In this document: in pieces, positions 24,950 through 33,349 of the stretch | Layout of the letters: each line of letters opens with the position of its first letter | How positions within the stretch are numbered: position 1 is the first letter of the stretch | Assembly (NCBI RefSeq): GCF_023973145.1 | Contig: NZ_CP099546.1 | Span: 3,772,671-3,836,670, forward strand | Length of the DNA stretch: 64,000 nt | Origin: Natronosalvus vescus | GTDB taxonomy: Archaea; Halobacteriota; Halobacteria; Halobacteriales; Natrialbaceae | Direction: 5' to 3' | Made by a program: the position numbers and the translations under genes | Notes under the pieces: model-generated | What the model was told of the DNA's origin: nothing | The model's database searches: none | Seen by the model: only the letters and a program-made list of their open reading frames with translations

Positions 24950-25157
24950 TCGTTATCATCCGATATAGCGTTGAGACACTTGAAACGAACGTTCCTGTGC
25001 GCACCACGAGACTCGAGGGTAACCCGATCAGATCGACGTGACCACACGCAGGCACAGCCAGCTCGTACGGACTGATGAAACAGTTTACGGATACTATCGC
25101 GGGTTGGTACCCGTACCCACCGGCCGGGACGACAGACCGTCTCACTCCTTGCCTTGC

Positions 25158-26594
25158 TCAATCCTCGCCGCTACTCACGCGTACGCGGGCCGGACGAATC
25201 ACGTAGTCCTCGAGTTCGAATCCCGGCGCAAAGACGTCGACGATCGTCCCCGCAGCCCACTCGCTCTCGACCCGCTCAATGGCTTCGTGGCGGTGCGGAT
25301 CGACCGACGATCCCGGCTCCGGATCGAGCCGCGTGACGTCGGCCGACTCGAGTGCCCGATCGAACCGCTGGAGCGTCAACTCGACCCCCTCCCGAAGCCC
25401 GTCTCCGACGTCCTGCTCGAGGGCGCGAACCAGGTCGTCGCGAACGTCGAGAAACGACGAGAGCACCGACCCCGCCGTGCGCCGATCGCGATCCTGCTGT
25501 CGGGCTTCCGTACGGCGCTTGTACGCCCGCGCGTCCGCCCGGGACTGCTCGAGAGCCGACTCGAGGTCGGCGATACGCTGATCGGAGGCCTCGAGTCGAT
25601 CCTCGTACACCTCGATCGTTTGCTCGCGGTCGTCGAGGGCATCTTCGAGTTTCTCGATGTCTGCCTCGAACTCGGCTGTGAGCTCCTCGACGTGTGTCGT
25701 GAGTTCTTCGATGCGTGCCTCGGGGGCAGCGGTCGTCGCCGCGGATCGGGTATCTGACCCCGAGGTCGACGTCGACGGCGACGTGTCCAGTTCGGCGGAA
25801 GTCGACTGGGCCGGTGACGATGATGAGACTTCAGCGCCGAAACCGGCTCCCGTAGCCTCTACGGGAGTACTCTCAGCAACGCTCCCGCCGCCAACGCTCT
25901 CTCCGGCACCCCCCTCGTCAGCGCGCTCGACGCCGATCGCCACGTACAGATCGCCGTACCCGTCAGCATCGAGTCGCGGCATCCCCTTCCCTTCGAACCG
26001 GAAGCGATCCTCGCCGTCCGTGTCGGCCGGGAGATCAAATCGGACGCCGCCGTCGAGTGTCGGTACCTCGATTGAACCGCCCTCGACTGCTCGCGCTCCT
26101 GATACCGACAGGTCGCAGAGAAGGTCGTCACCGTCGCGCTCGAACCGATCGTGCGCCGTCACGGTGACCTCGAGGAGGAGATCACCGGGGGAATCCCCGC
26201 CGTTGGCGGGTGTCCCCTCACCTTCTACCCGGAGTACGTGTCCGGACTCGACCCCCGGGGGAACCTCGACGGCGAGCGTCGCCTCCTCGAGGGTGGTACC
26301 CGCTCCCCGGCAGGTGGGGCATCGATCAACGACCACGCCGGCACCGTCACATCGTCTGCACGTCGTCGCATTCAGCCCGAATCGGCCCCTCGATCGGCGT
26401 GTGTTGCGTCCCCGACCACGACAATCCGGACAGCGTCGACTCGTCGCCGTCGATGGATAGCCCAGTCCGTCACACTGTGAACACGTTGCTGGCCGCTCGA
26501 GGCGTACCTGCTTCGTCGTTCCCGAGTAGGCGTCCTCGAGATCGATCTCGAGGGCCTTTCGGACGTTCTCCCCGGATTGTGATCGTCGTTTCAT
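25158..26594 (-). CDS. J-less DnaJ zinc-finger/C-terminal module fused to GrpE
   Basis: A 478-residue protein. Residues 10-100 are the DnaJ cysteine-rich region with four pairs (Cys38/41, 55/58, 79/82, 92/95), and 100-222 one DnaJ substrate-binding beta domain ending in 'FEGKGMPRLDADGYGDLYV'. A Ser/Thr/Ala-rich linker (223-290) leads to a long coiled coil (291-370) and a GrpE head (375-475: 'FLDVRDDLVRALEQD', 'GVELTLQRFDRALESADV', 'VDPHRHEAIERVES', 'GFELEDYVIRPARVRV'). There is no J domain, and the in-frame sequence upstream reaches a stop within 21 codons without encoding one. No other grpE is seen in the window, so this is probably the nucleotide exchange factor of DnaK with an attached client-binding arm. 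Confidence 0.9.
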   Translation of the reverse strand: MKRRSQSGENVRKALEIDLEDAYSGTTKQVRLERPATCSQCDGLGYPSTATSRRCPDCRGRGRNTRRSRGRFGLNATTCRRCDGAGVVVDRCPTCRGAGTTLEEATLAVEVPPGVESGHVLRVEGEGTPANGGDSPGDLLLEVTVTAHDRFERDGDDLLCDLSVSGARAVEGGSIEVPTLDGGVRFDLPADTDGEDRFRFEGKGMPRLDADGYGDLYVAIGVERADEGGAGESVGGGSVAESTPVEATGAGFGAEVSSSSPAQSTSAELDTSPSTSTSGSDTRSAATTAAPEARIEELTTHVEELTAEFEADIEKLEDALDDREQTIEVYEDRLEASDQRIADLESALEQSRADARAYKRRTEARQQDRDRRTAGSVLSSFLDVRDDLVRALEQDVGDGLREGVELTLQRFDRALESADVTRLDPEPGSSVDPHRHEAIERVESEWAAGTIVDVFAPGFELEDYVIRPARVRVSSGED

Positions 26595-26736
26595 CGTCGC
26601 CTCGTCTCGTACTCGTTCCCAGTCGATTCGTCGAGTCCACAGTGAAGCGCTGGCTCAGACCTGACTCGATACCACTTGCTCGCGAGGTATCTCGAGCGGT
26701 GTCGAACGAATCAGTGAGCAACGAGGCAGCGGCGGA

Positions 26737-28647
26737 CTACTCGTCCTCGTCCTCTTCGACGTCTTCGAAGTCAGCGTCGACGAACTCCTCGCCCTCGTCG
26801 TCACCCGCCGGGCCAGCGCCTGGGCCAGGGTTGGGGCCGTCGCCCATGTCTGCGCCAGCGCCAGCACCAGCACCGGCACCAGCGCCGCCAGCACCCGCTG
26901 CGGCGGCTTCCTGGTAAATCTGCTTGCCGATTTCCTGCAACTCGTTGCTCAGCTCTTTGGTCGCGGCTTCGATGTCCTCGGCCTCGGCGTCCGAATCGTC
27001 GATCGTCGCCTCGAGTTCGTCGACGGCGGCCTCGATGTCCTCGCGCAGCTCGTCGTCGACCTCGTCGTTCTCCTCGAGGAGCGTCTCAGCGCGCTGGATC
27101 GTCGCCTCAGCCGTGTTCCGCGCTTCGATGCGGTCACGACGCTGCTTGTCCTCTTCGGCGTGCTCCTCGGCTTCGCGCTGCATGCGCTCGATTTCGGCGT
27201 CCGACAGTCCGGCACCACCCTCGATGGTGATCTCCTCGCTGGTGCCGGTTCCTTTGTCCTCGGCGCTCACGTTCACGATCCCGTTCTCGTCGATGGAGAA
27301 CGTGACCTCGATCTGGGGCGTTCCGGCCGGCGCTGGCGGGATGCCGGTCAGGTGGAACTCGCCCAGCAACTCGTTTTTGTTGGCGAGTTCGCGCTCGCCC
27401 TGGAAGACTCGTACCTGGACGGAGGTCTGGTTGTCCGCCGCGGTGGTGAAAATCTTCGACTCTTCGGTCGGAATCGTGGTGTTCTTCTCGATCAAGCGCT
27501 CGAACAGGCCACCTTTGACCTCGATCCCGAGACTGAGCGGCGTGACGTCCAGCAGGACGATGTCGTCGACTTCGCCGCCGAGAACGCCACCCTGAATCGC
27601 TGCACCCAGCGCCACAGCCTCGTCGGGGTTGACGTTCTTCTGGGGTGCCTCTCCGATGAGTTCCTCGACCTGTTCCCCGACCTGGGGCATCCGGGTCGAT
27701 CCACCGACGAGAATGACTTCGTCGATGTCGTCTTTGCCGTAGCCTGCGTCCTCGAGCGCCTGTTCGGTCGGTTCGACGGTTCGCCCGATCAGATCCGACG
27801 TCAGGGATTCGAACTTCGCGCGCGTGAGCGATTTCTCGAGGTGGATTGGGCCGTCGTCGGTGGCCGTGATGAACGGCAGGTTGATCTCTGTCTCCTTGCG
27901 CGAGGAGAGTTCGATCTTGGCTTCTTCGGCGGCGTCTTTGAGTCGCTGGAGGGCTTGTCGGTCGTCGCGCAGATCCATGCCGTGTTCGGCCTCGAACTCC
28001 TCGGCCAGCCAGTCGATAATCGCGTGGTCCCAGTCGTCGCCACCGAGGTCGTTGTCCCCGTTGGTCGCGACGACTTCGTAGACGCCGCCACCCAGGTCGA
28101 GGATAGAGACGTCGAACGTCCCGCCACCGAGGTCGTAGACGAGCACGGTCTGATCGGAGTCGTCGTCGAGGCCGTAGGCCATCGAGGCCGCTGTCGGCTC
28201 GTTGATGATCCGCTCGACTTCGAAGCCGGCGATCTCGCCCGCGTCTTTGGTCGCCTGGCGCTGTTTGTCCGAGAAGTACGCCGGCACCGTGATCACGGCC
28301 TTCTCGACGTCGTCACCCAGGTAGTCCTCGGCGTCGCGTTTGATCTTCTGGAGGATCATCGCCGAAATCTGCTGTGGCGTGTACTCCTCGTCGTCGATCT
28401 CGACGGTGTAATCGTCCTCGCCCATGTGGCGCTTGATCGAGGCGATCGTCTTCTCCGGGTTCTGGATCGCCTGATTCTTCGCCGGCTTCCCGACGAGGCG
28501 CTCGTCGTCGTCCGTAAAGGCGACGACGGAGGGTGTCGTTCGATCGCCTTCCGCGTTGACGATGATCTCCGGGTCACCGCCTTCCATCACCGCGAAGGCG
28601 CTGTTCGTCGTCCCAAGGTCGATTCCGAGAATCTTGTTACTCGCCAT
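26737..28647 (-). CDS. dnaK: molecular chaperone DnaK (Hsp70)
   Basis: A 636-residue Hsp70. The ATPase domain opens with '[13 protein letters not shown]', with '[14 protein letters not shown]' (phosphate 2) and '[11 protein letters not shown]' (adenosine loop); the linker '[16 protein letters not shown]' leads to the substrate-binding beta domain; the helical lid is followed by an Ala/Gly/Pro-rich disordered tail ending in a run of acidic residues, common in halophiles. It is the first gene of the Hsp70 set and is separated from the fusion gene by 142 bases. Confidence 0.97.
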   Translation of the reverse strand: MASNKILGIDLGTTNSAFAVMEGGDPEIIVNAEGDRTTPSVVAFTDDDERLVGKPAKNQAIQNPEKTIASIKRHMGEDDYTVEIDDEEYTPQQISAMILQKIKRDAEDYLGDDVEKAVITVPAYFSDKQRQATKDAGEIAGFEVERIINEPTAASMAYGLDDDSDQTVLVYDLGGGTFDVSILDLGGGVYEVVATNGDNDLGGDDWDHAIIDWLAEEFEAEHGMDLRDDRQALQRLKDAAEEAKIELSSRKETEINLPFITATDDGPIHLEKSLTRAKFESLTSDLIGRTVEPTEQALEDAGYGKDDIDEVILVGGSTRMPQVGEQVEELIGEAPQKNVNPDEAVALGAAIQGGVLGGEVDDIVLLDVTPLSLGIEVKGGLFERLIEKNTTIPTEESKIFTTAADNQTSVQVRVFQGERELANKNELLGEFHLTGIPPAPAGTPQIEVTFSIDENGIVNVSAEDKGTGTSEEITIEGGAGLSDAEIERMQREAEEHAEEDKQRRDRIEARNTAEATIQRAETLLEENDEVDDELREDIEAAVDELEATIDDSDAEAEDIEAATKELSNELQEIGKQIYQEAAAAGAGGAGAGAGAGAGADMGDGPNPGPGAGPAGDDEGEEFVDADFEDVEEDEDE

Positions 28648-28673
28648 CTACTACCCCTATTGTGCGCACTTTG

Positions 28674-28682
28674 TTTTAAAGG
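28674..28682 (-). promoter_or_regulatory. TATA-like box of dnaK
   Basis: On the minus strand CCTTTAAAA lies about 27 bases before the dnaK ATG, the expected archaeal TATA position for a near-leaderless mRNA. Confidence 0.45.
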
Positions 28683-28815
28683 TTACTACACCGGCCGAGG
28701 TGACGAATATAATTCAGATTCGGACGGTCGTTGTGACCCGTCGAGCACGGCTCGAGGCGATTACGCACCGTGATTTGACACCGAGAAATGAAGTTCTCTG
28801 CTGGCCGGTCGGATC

Positions 28816-29481
28816 TCAGAACAACTCGACGGCTATTCCGTCCGCCTCGAGTTCCGTTTTGAACGCCTCGGCATCAGTTTCGATCGGGTCGAACGTATCG
28901 TAGTGAACCGGCAGGACTAACTCCGGTTCGACAGCCCGGGCGAAGGCCGCTGCCTCGTGGCGATCCATCGTATAGTGGCCGCCGATCGGCGGGATGAACA
29001 CGTCGGCTGAAACGGACTCGTGATGGGGCAGAAAGTCCGTATCCGATGGGAAGTAGACGGACGTCCCGCCCATCGTCAGAAGGAGGCCGATCACTTCGCC
29101 CTCGGCGTGGAACGGATTTCCGTCGTCGTCGACGTGTGCTCCGTCCGGGTCGTTGTAGGCTGGCACGGTACGGACATCAATCCCCGAAACGGTCACCGCT
29201 CCGTCCTGGGGAAGATCGACGACGTCACCCTCGAGAGTGGTGGAATCAACGGCCTCGTATACCGCGACGGTCGTCTCTGCTGTCGAGACGGCCGCAATGG
29301 CTTCGGGGTCGTAGTGATCGAAATCGTCGTGGGTAACGAAGACGATGTCCGCCGCCGTCGGGTCGTCCTGAAGGACGTCCGACCAGGGATCGATGTAGAC
29401 GACCGTTCCGTCCCCGGCTTCGATGCGAACGCTGGCGTGACCGAGTCGCTCGAACGCGAGTTGGTTGTGCGTGATTGCCAT
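28816..29481 (-). CDS. MBL-fold metal-dependent hydrolase (UPF0173-like)
   Basis: A 221-residue metallo-beta-lactamase fold protein. 'FVTHDDFDHYDPEAI' is the metal-binding HxxxDH motif in its TH-D-DH form; 'YIDPWSDVLQ' is the preceding strand and 'PPIGGHYTMDRHEAA' and 'LPVHYDTFDPI' supply the later ligands. The layout matches UPF0173-type hydrolases found in archaea, of unknown substrate. Monocistronic, divergent from the next regulator. Confidence 0.85.
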   Translation of the reverse strand: MAITHNQLAFERLGHASVRIEAGDGTVVYIDPWSDVLQDDPTAADIVFVTHDDFDHYDPEAIAAVSTAETTVAVYEAVDSTTLEGDVVDLPQDGAVTVSGIDVRTVPAYNDPDGAHVDDDGNPFHAEGEVIGLLLTMGGTSVYFPSDTDFLPHHESVSADVFIPPIGGHYTMDRHEAAAFARAVEPELVLPVHYDTFDPIETDAEAFKTELEADGIAVELF

Positions 29482-29608
29482 GCTCGAATAGACTGTTCAC
29501 GCGATTCGTCTTAGACCCCACCGTGCCGATACCACTGATTGCCCATGTCTCGTCGCTCGAGGTTGTCAAGGGCAACCCCTACATACGTGGCTGGTCTGTC
29601 ACAATTCA

Positions 29609-30268
29609 ATGAGTGTTATCCTCGAGTTCACCGTCGACAACGAGCAGTTCTTACTTGGACGGGTACTGTCCGGCGCACCGCCGATGCAAATCCAGCTCGA
29701 ACGTATCGTCCCGACAGGCGACACTGTTATACCCTTCCTGTGGGCGACCGGAGACGACTTCGAGACCTTCGAGCGAACGGTGTTTGATCACCCACACGTT
29801 GAAGATTTCGTCGCCATCGACAACGTAGAGAACAGCACCCTCTATCGTGGCGTGTGGGTCGACAACCACGACAATCTAATCCAGGGAATTGGGGACGTTG
29901 ACGGCACGATTCTCGAGGGGCGGAGTGCCGATGGGCAGTGGGAGTTCCACCTTCGATTGCTCGACCACGATAAACTCTCGCAGTTCTACAACTATTGTTC
30001 TGACCACGGGATCAGTATCCACATTGTTCGGACATTTACACTAACTGAACGAACGGAGAGCGTCAAGCAGTTCGATCTCTCGGAAGAACAGCGGGAGGCG
30101 CTTATCCTGGGTCTTCGTGAAGGATATTTCGACACACCGAGCCGAGTCGATCTGGACGAACTCGCCGATGAACTCGGCATCTCCCAGCAGGCGCTCTCGA
30201 ATCGAATCCGCCGGGGGACACAATCCGTTCTCACAGAAGCCCTTCTCTCGTCGCCAGACACCGACTGA
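29609..30268 (+). CDS. Bat-type helix-turn-helix transcriptional regulator
   Basis: A 219-residue regulator of the bacterio-opsin activator (HTH_10) family. The C-terminal helix-turn-helix reads 'QREALILGLREGYFDTPSRVDLDELADELGIS' in the ORF (about 165-210), the standard signature. The N-terminal ~155 residues form the haloarchaeal GAF-like or 'bacterio-opsin activator' beta-rich module without visible cofactor motifs. Probably an activator responding to a small signal; target unknown. It starts the accessory regulator block. Confidence 0.88.
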   Translation: MSVILEFTVDNEQFLLGRVLSGAPPMQIQLERIVPTGDTVIPFLWATGDDFETFERTVFDHPHVEDFVAIDNVENSTLYRGVWVDNHDNLIQGIGDVDGTILEGRSADGQWEFHLRLLDHDKLSQFYNYCSDHGISIHIVRTFTLTERTESVKQFDLSEEQREALILGLREGYFDTPSRVDLDELADELGISQQALSNRIRRGTQSVLTEALLSSPDTD

Positions 30269-30345
30269 CCTCGGATCACTTAACTGCATTGTTCAAACAA
30301 CGTCTACACTTTACAGGAGTGGTATATTACCCTCTTGCAAGAACG

Positions 30346-30741
30346 ATGGCTAACGACAATCGTGCACCCCCCGGCGGAATCAATTCCATAGATCGGTTGT
30401 TCTCGGCCCTCTCAACGGAATGTGCGCTCCACACCGTGCACTACTTCAGGGAAACATCCGAACAGGTTTCTTCACTGGAGGATCTTGCCGATTACGTGGC
30501 TAGCCGTAACGGTGAAACAACCCCCAGTGACCCGGAGGACGCCGCCATTCGTCTGTATCACTGTACCCTCCCGATGCTGACCAAAGTAGGAATCGTGGAC
30601 TACGACCGGCGACAGCAAACCGTCAGGTACAGAGAACATCGGGCAGTGGAGGAGTACCTGTCGTGTCTGGAGGAAGCCGACGAGAACGTGCCGCTGCAAA
30701 CGGTGTTGTCGAACGTCTCCGCAATCTCACTCGAGGAGTAA
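30346..30741 (+). CDS. DUF7344-type winged-helix protein
   Basis: A 131-residue protein with one haloarchaeal winged-helix domain of the DUF7344 type: 'RLFSALSTECALHTVHYF', then 'LEDLADYVASRNG' and 'IRLYHCTLPMLTKVGIVDYDRRQQTVRY'. Start ATG 30346 is preferred over a longer TTG/ATG reading because MANDNRAPP leads straight into the domain. Likely a DNA-binding regulator or partner of the Bat-type gene just upstream (77-base gap, same strand). Confidence 0.75.
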   Translation: MANDNRAPPGGINSIDRLFSALSTECALHTVHYFRETSEQVSSLEDLADYVASRNGETTPSDPEDAAIRLYHCTLPMLTKVGIVDYDRRQQTVRYREHRAVEEYLSCLEEADENVPLQTVLSNVSAISLEE

Positions 30742-30918
30742 TACGACCGCATAGCAGGCTTTCTTCGTTCGGTTTTCTTATCGGCGGCGTGAGAAACTCG
30801 TCCCTTCCCGCCGTTCGCCGATCCTGGCTGGACTATCGGCGGTAAATTGTTACAACATCTCCTACGAGATGGTGTCCCCGGCACCACACGCCCTCACGCT
30901 CGTTCGCAAAATACAACC

Positions 30919-31227
30919 TCAGTCTTCCAAACCGGGGTCGAGACGAACGTCACCGTCTCCGTCGACGACGACTTCGTATCCGGCGTACTGAAAGGTAACC
31001 CGCTGTACGGTTGTAATGGGTCGAGAGGCAAATAGCGCGTTCAACGCGTCCGGATCAATGGCGCTGGACAACGGTGGCAACTCGAGCGGATCAGTTCCAG
31101 TTGCCGCAGCTATTTCAGCGACTACGGCGACCACCGGCGAGTTCGTGGACGATCGATCCCACGTGGTCGAGAGTGTCGTCGACGGTGAAGAGTCGTAAGT
31201 CTTGACAATAGGAATATCTTTTGACAC
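30919..31227 (-). CDS. HalOD1 output domain protein
   Basis: About 102 residues from a GTG at 31227 (a longer TTG reading reaches 31266). The body, 'VVAVVAEIAAATGTDPLELPPLSSAIDPDALNALF' with 'VTFQYAGYEVVVDGDGDVRL' in two blocks, is the HalOD1 domain, a haloarchaeal output domain found alone or fused to receiver domains. Function is unknown but is assumed regulatory. It sits opposite in strand to its neighbours. Confidence 0.8.
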   Translation of the reverse strand: MSKDIPIVKTYDSSPSTTLSTTWDRSSTNSPVVAVVAEIAAATGTDPLELPPLSSAIDPDALNALFASRPITTVQRVTFQYAGYEVVVDGDGDVRLDPGLED

Positions 31228-31266
31228 GTCAGTTGCTGTCTCGATCAGGGATAAAAAGCTTTCCAA

Positions 31267-31594
31267 AACAGCCCAGGTTATGGATCATCGATCAGAGTCG
31301 ATCGAGGCGTTGGATAATGGCTGTCCGTTCATCGCGAACGAACGTCGTTACCCAGTAAACACGGTTTTCCGCGGCCAGTAAACACAGTATGCATCAGCCA
31401 CAGGCAAGTAACTGGAGACGGTGGAACGGTAAGTGGCGTATACAGACCAGCAACAGCGATAGAATCTCCGTGCCGCCGGGAATCATTTCGGTAATCACAA
31501 CCGTCGGTTAAGCTGAAGTTTCTGGACAACTGGATCAATTTCAAGTTATTTTGGGAGTACCCTTATCGACGTTCTGTCGTAAGTCTTGGTTACG
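31267..31594. other. intergenic region with a short direct repeat
   Basis: About 320 bases without a gene. The 11-base unit CCAGTAAACAC occurs at 31352-31362 and again at 31375-31385 (23 bases apart). It carries the start regions of the HalOD1 gene and of the tandem winged-helix gene; otherwise nothing was recognised. Confidence 0.4.
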
Positions 31595-32260
31595 ATGACA
31601 GACGGAATCGGCGAGACGGACGGTCGCCATCAACGGACGATTTACCAAGCACTGAGTCACCACCGGCGACGACAGATCCTCGACGTCGTTGTCACGTGCA
31701 ACCACTCGATCACCGACACCGAACTAGCCGAACGAGTTCTCGAGGGATGCTCATCCACGGACGACTCGATCCAGCGCCTGCTCGTCGATCTCCGTCACGT
31801 ACACCTGCCCATTCTCGACGACGTGGGTCTTCTCGAGTGGGAGCGAGCGAACAACACGCTCACACTGACCGAACAGCTCTCAGAATCGACGTTGACGTCG
31901 CTTCTCGAGGCGGCCGACGCGCTCGGCGACGAGCAACTTGCTCTCGTCACCCACTCCCGGCGACGGCGAGTTCTCTCGACTACTCGAGAACGATCATCGC
32001 CGGTTTCCATCTCAGAACTGGTGGACGATCTCCTCGAGGCTGAGCATGACGGTTCCGAAGCGGCGAACACACCTGCGCGTCGTCGGGAGCTACGCCTCTC
32101 ACTCGCTCACACCCACCTTCCACGCCTCGACGACGCAGACTTCCTCGCGTTCGATCCGGCAGATGACACCGTTACGTTCGACGGCCACGACGATGGAAGC
32201 ACGACGCAATTGACTGCGAAGCACTCGCGAGTATTATTCACCGCACCGTCTCTCACGTGA
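31595..32260 (+). CDS. tandem DUF7344-type winged-helix protein
   Basis: A 221-residue protein containing two copies of the same winged-helix domain. First: 'IYQALSHHRRRQILDVV' to 'LPILDDVGLLEWERANNTLTL'; second: 'ALVTHSRRRRVLSTTRE' to 'LPRLDDADFLAFDPADDTVTF'. Both keep the 'hLxRLDDxxFLxFDxxxxTV' ending, so the protein arose by internal duplication. It is probably a DNA-binding regulator; target unknown. Start ATG at 31595 is chosen over an upstream TTG. Confidence 0.8.
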   Translation: MTDGIGETDGRHQRTIYQALSHHRRRQILDVVVTCNHSITDTELAERVLEGCSSTDDSIQRLLVDLRHVHLPILDDVGLLEWERANNTLTLTEQLSESTLTSLLEAADALGDEQLALVTHSRRRRVLSTTRERSSPVSISELVDDLLEAEHDGSEAANTPARRRELRLSLAHTHLPRLDDADFLAFDPADDTVTFDGHDDGSTTQLTAKHSRVLFTAPSLT

Positions 32261-32353
32261 GACAGAAGCGTTCGACCGGATCGACAGGAACGGTGCTCGA
32301 GGCTCGAGAACCCGAGGTCAGGAGTAGTCTATCAGACTCTACACAGATAGACT

Positions 32354-32629
32354 CTAGACATCGACGTACTGCGCTTCCCACGTTCGACGGTCGTCGATTT
32401 GTCCCCGGCCAGCATCAGTGATGGCGTAATAGTTCGTCCGGCGATCGAGTTGCCCTTTCTCGACGAGTTCTCTGTTGACCAACGTGTCCAGGTTCGGGTA
32501 GAGCCGCCCGTGATTGATGTCGCTGCTGTAGTACTGTTCGATCTCTGTTTTGACCTCCTGTCCGGAGGGTCGGTCGGCACCAGCGATTACGTACAACAGG
32601 TCTCGTTGAAACCCTGTGAGGTCGTGCAT
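32354..32629 (-). CDS. PadR-family transcriptional regulator
   Basis: A 91-residue winged-helix protein beginning MHDLTGFQRDLLYVIAG. 'INHGRLYPNLDTLVNRELVEKG' and 'DRRTNYYAITDAGR' are the recognition helix and wing of the haloarchaeal PadR type. There is no effector domain. The internal ATG (32629) is preferred because it matches the family start; a six-residue longer reading also exists. Possibly a repressor of a nearby gene; it lies next to the IS remnant. Confidence 0.85.
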   Translation of the reverse strand: MHDLTGFQRDLLYVIAGADRPSGQEVKTEIEQYYSSDINHGRLYPNLDTLVNRELVEKGQLDRRTNYYAITDAGRGQIDDRRTWEAQYVDV

Positions 32630-32742
32630 GATACTGAACTGGGCCACCTATCGAGTAATTGTAATAAATAGCATACACACCAATTCCCATTCGTTGTCAG
32701 TCCCTACTGCTCGAGGATCGAGAATGACAGGTTGTGACTGCT

Positions 32743-32762
32743 CCCACGACTAAAGTCGCGGG
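32743..32762 (-). repeat. IS200/IS605-type right-end hairpin
   Basis: The imperfect palindrome CCCACGACTAAAGTCGCGGG, just downstream of a decayed tnpB, is the usual right-end hairpin of haloarchaeal IS200/IS605-family elements. It marks the boundary of the element remnant. Confidence 0.6.
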
Positions 32763-32804
32763 CTTTCTCCTGAATCCTGTGTACCGGCGTCAGTCGTGAA
32801 CCTG

Positions 32805-33060
32805 TCAGTGGATGCCCCTCTGCTGTCGAAGTGGCGGAAGCGTGGCAATCGTGTTCGGGTTCAGCGTCCCTGACGTCAGCGTACACTGACAGAGTGCGCC
32901 TCCACTCGAAGACGTCTGCCCCGAGTGGAGTCGGTTCAAGAACTTGGAAGCGATGTTCTGACTCGCAGTGTGAAAGACGGCCAGGCACGTTTTACACCAC
33001 GGCCGAGGTCCGCTCGTTCGTGACTCCACTCGGCGTCCGAGCGGTATGTCGTCACTTCTT
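32805..33060 (-). pseudogene. remnant of IS200/IS605-family TnpB
   Basis: On the minus strand the C-terminal end of a TnpB/OrfB-like nuclease can be read: 'WCKTCLAVFHTASQNIASKFLNRLHSGQTSSSGG' in short blocks, followed by 'SGTLNPN'. These correspond to the end of the zinc finger, the 'AxxNIAxKxL' helix and the typical haloarchaeal tail. The N-terminal and catalytic parts are missing and the remaining frame is interrupted. It is therefore a truncated, inactive insertion-sequence remnant. A right-end hairpin lies about 45 bases downstream. Confidence 0.65.
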
Positions 33061-33082
33061 GCCGAGGTTCTCGGGTTGGTGA

Positions 33083-33283
33083 CCGCCTACGCTGTCGGCG
33101 AAAACAGAACCCGGGGGTAGTCGTGGCATTACCTTACCGGGTGAGGACAATATCTTCGTCTGGGTACCATCAGGTGACCGTGACACTCGACGTATCGAAC
33201 AGGTGCCGGATTGCGAGACGACGATCGCCAAGTTCTCTAGCGGCGATTGCGTGGTTGGAACCGGCCCGGCCCGCCCGAAATAG
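33083..33283 (+). pseudogene. truncated C-terminal gene fragment
   Basis: An open frame of 66 codons with typical haloarchaeal codon use runs from an upstream stop to a TAG at 33281-33283 without a start codon ('GITLPGEDNIFVWVPSGDRD', 'CETTIAKFSSGDCVVGTGPA'). It abuts the TnpB remnant, so it may be the 3' end of a gene cut by insertion or deletion. No family was recognised. The minus-strand reading here has poor codon structure. Confidence 0.35.
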
Positions 33284-33349
33284 ACGCCTGGTCGGACGCG
33301 AGCAGGGCTGGGGATGGTACCGAGAATCTGACCAGCGAGGTGAGCTGCC

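Noticed and set aside
23561..25075. Plus-strand frame of 504 codons opposite dnaJ
   Set aside because: Antisense of a well-defined dnaJ gene; the translation is rich in Arg/Leu/Val and has no family match that I recognise.
27160..28773. Plus-strand frame of 537 codons opposite dnaK
   Set aside because: Antisense shadow of dnaK caused by GC-rich codon third positions; no domain is recognisable.
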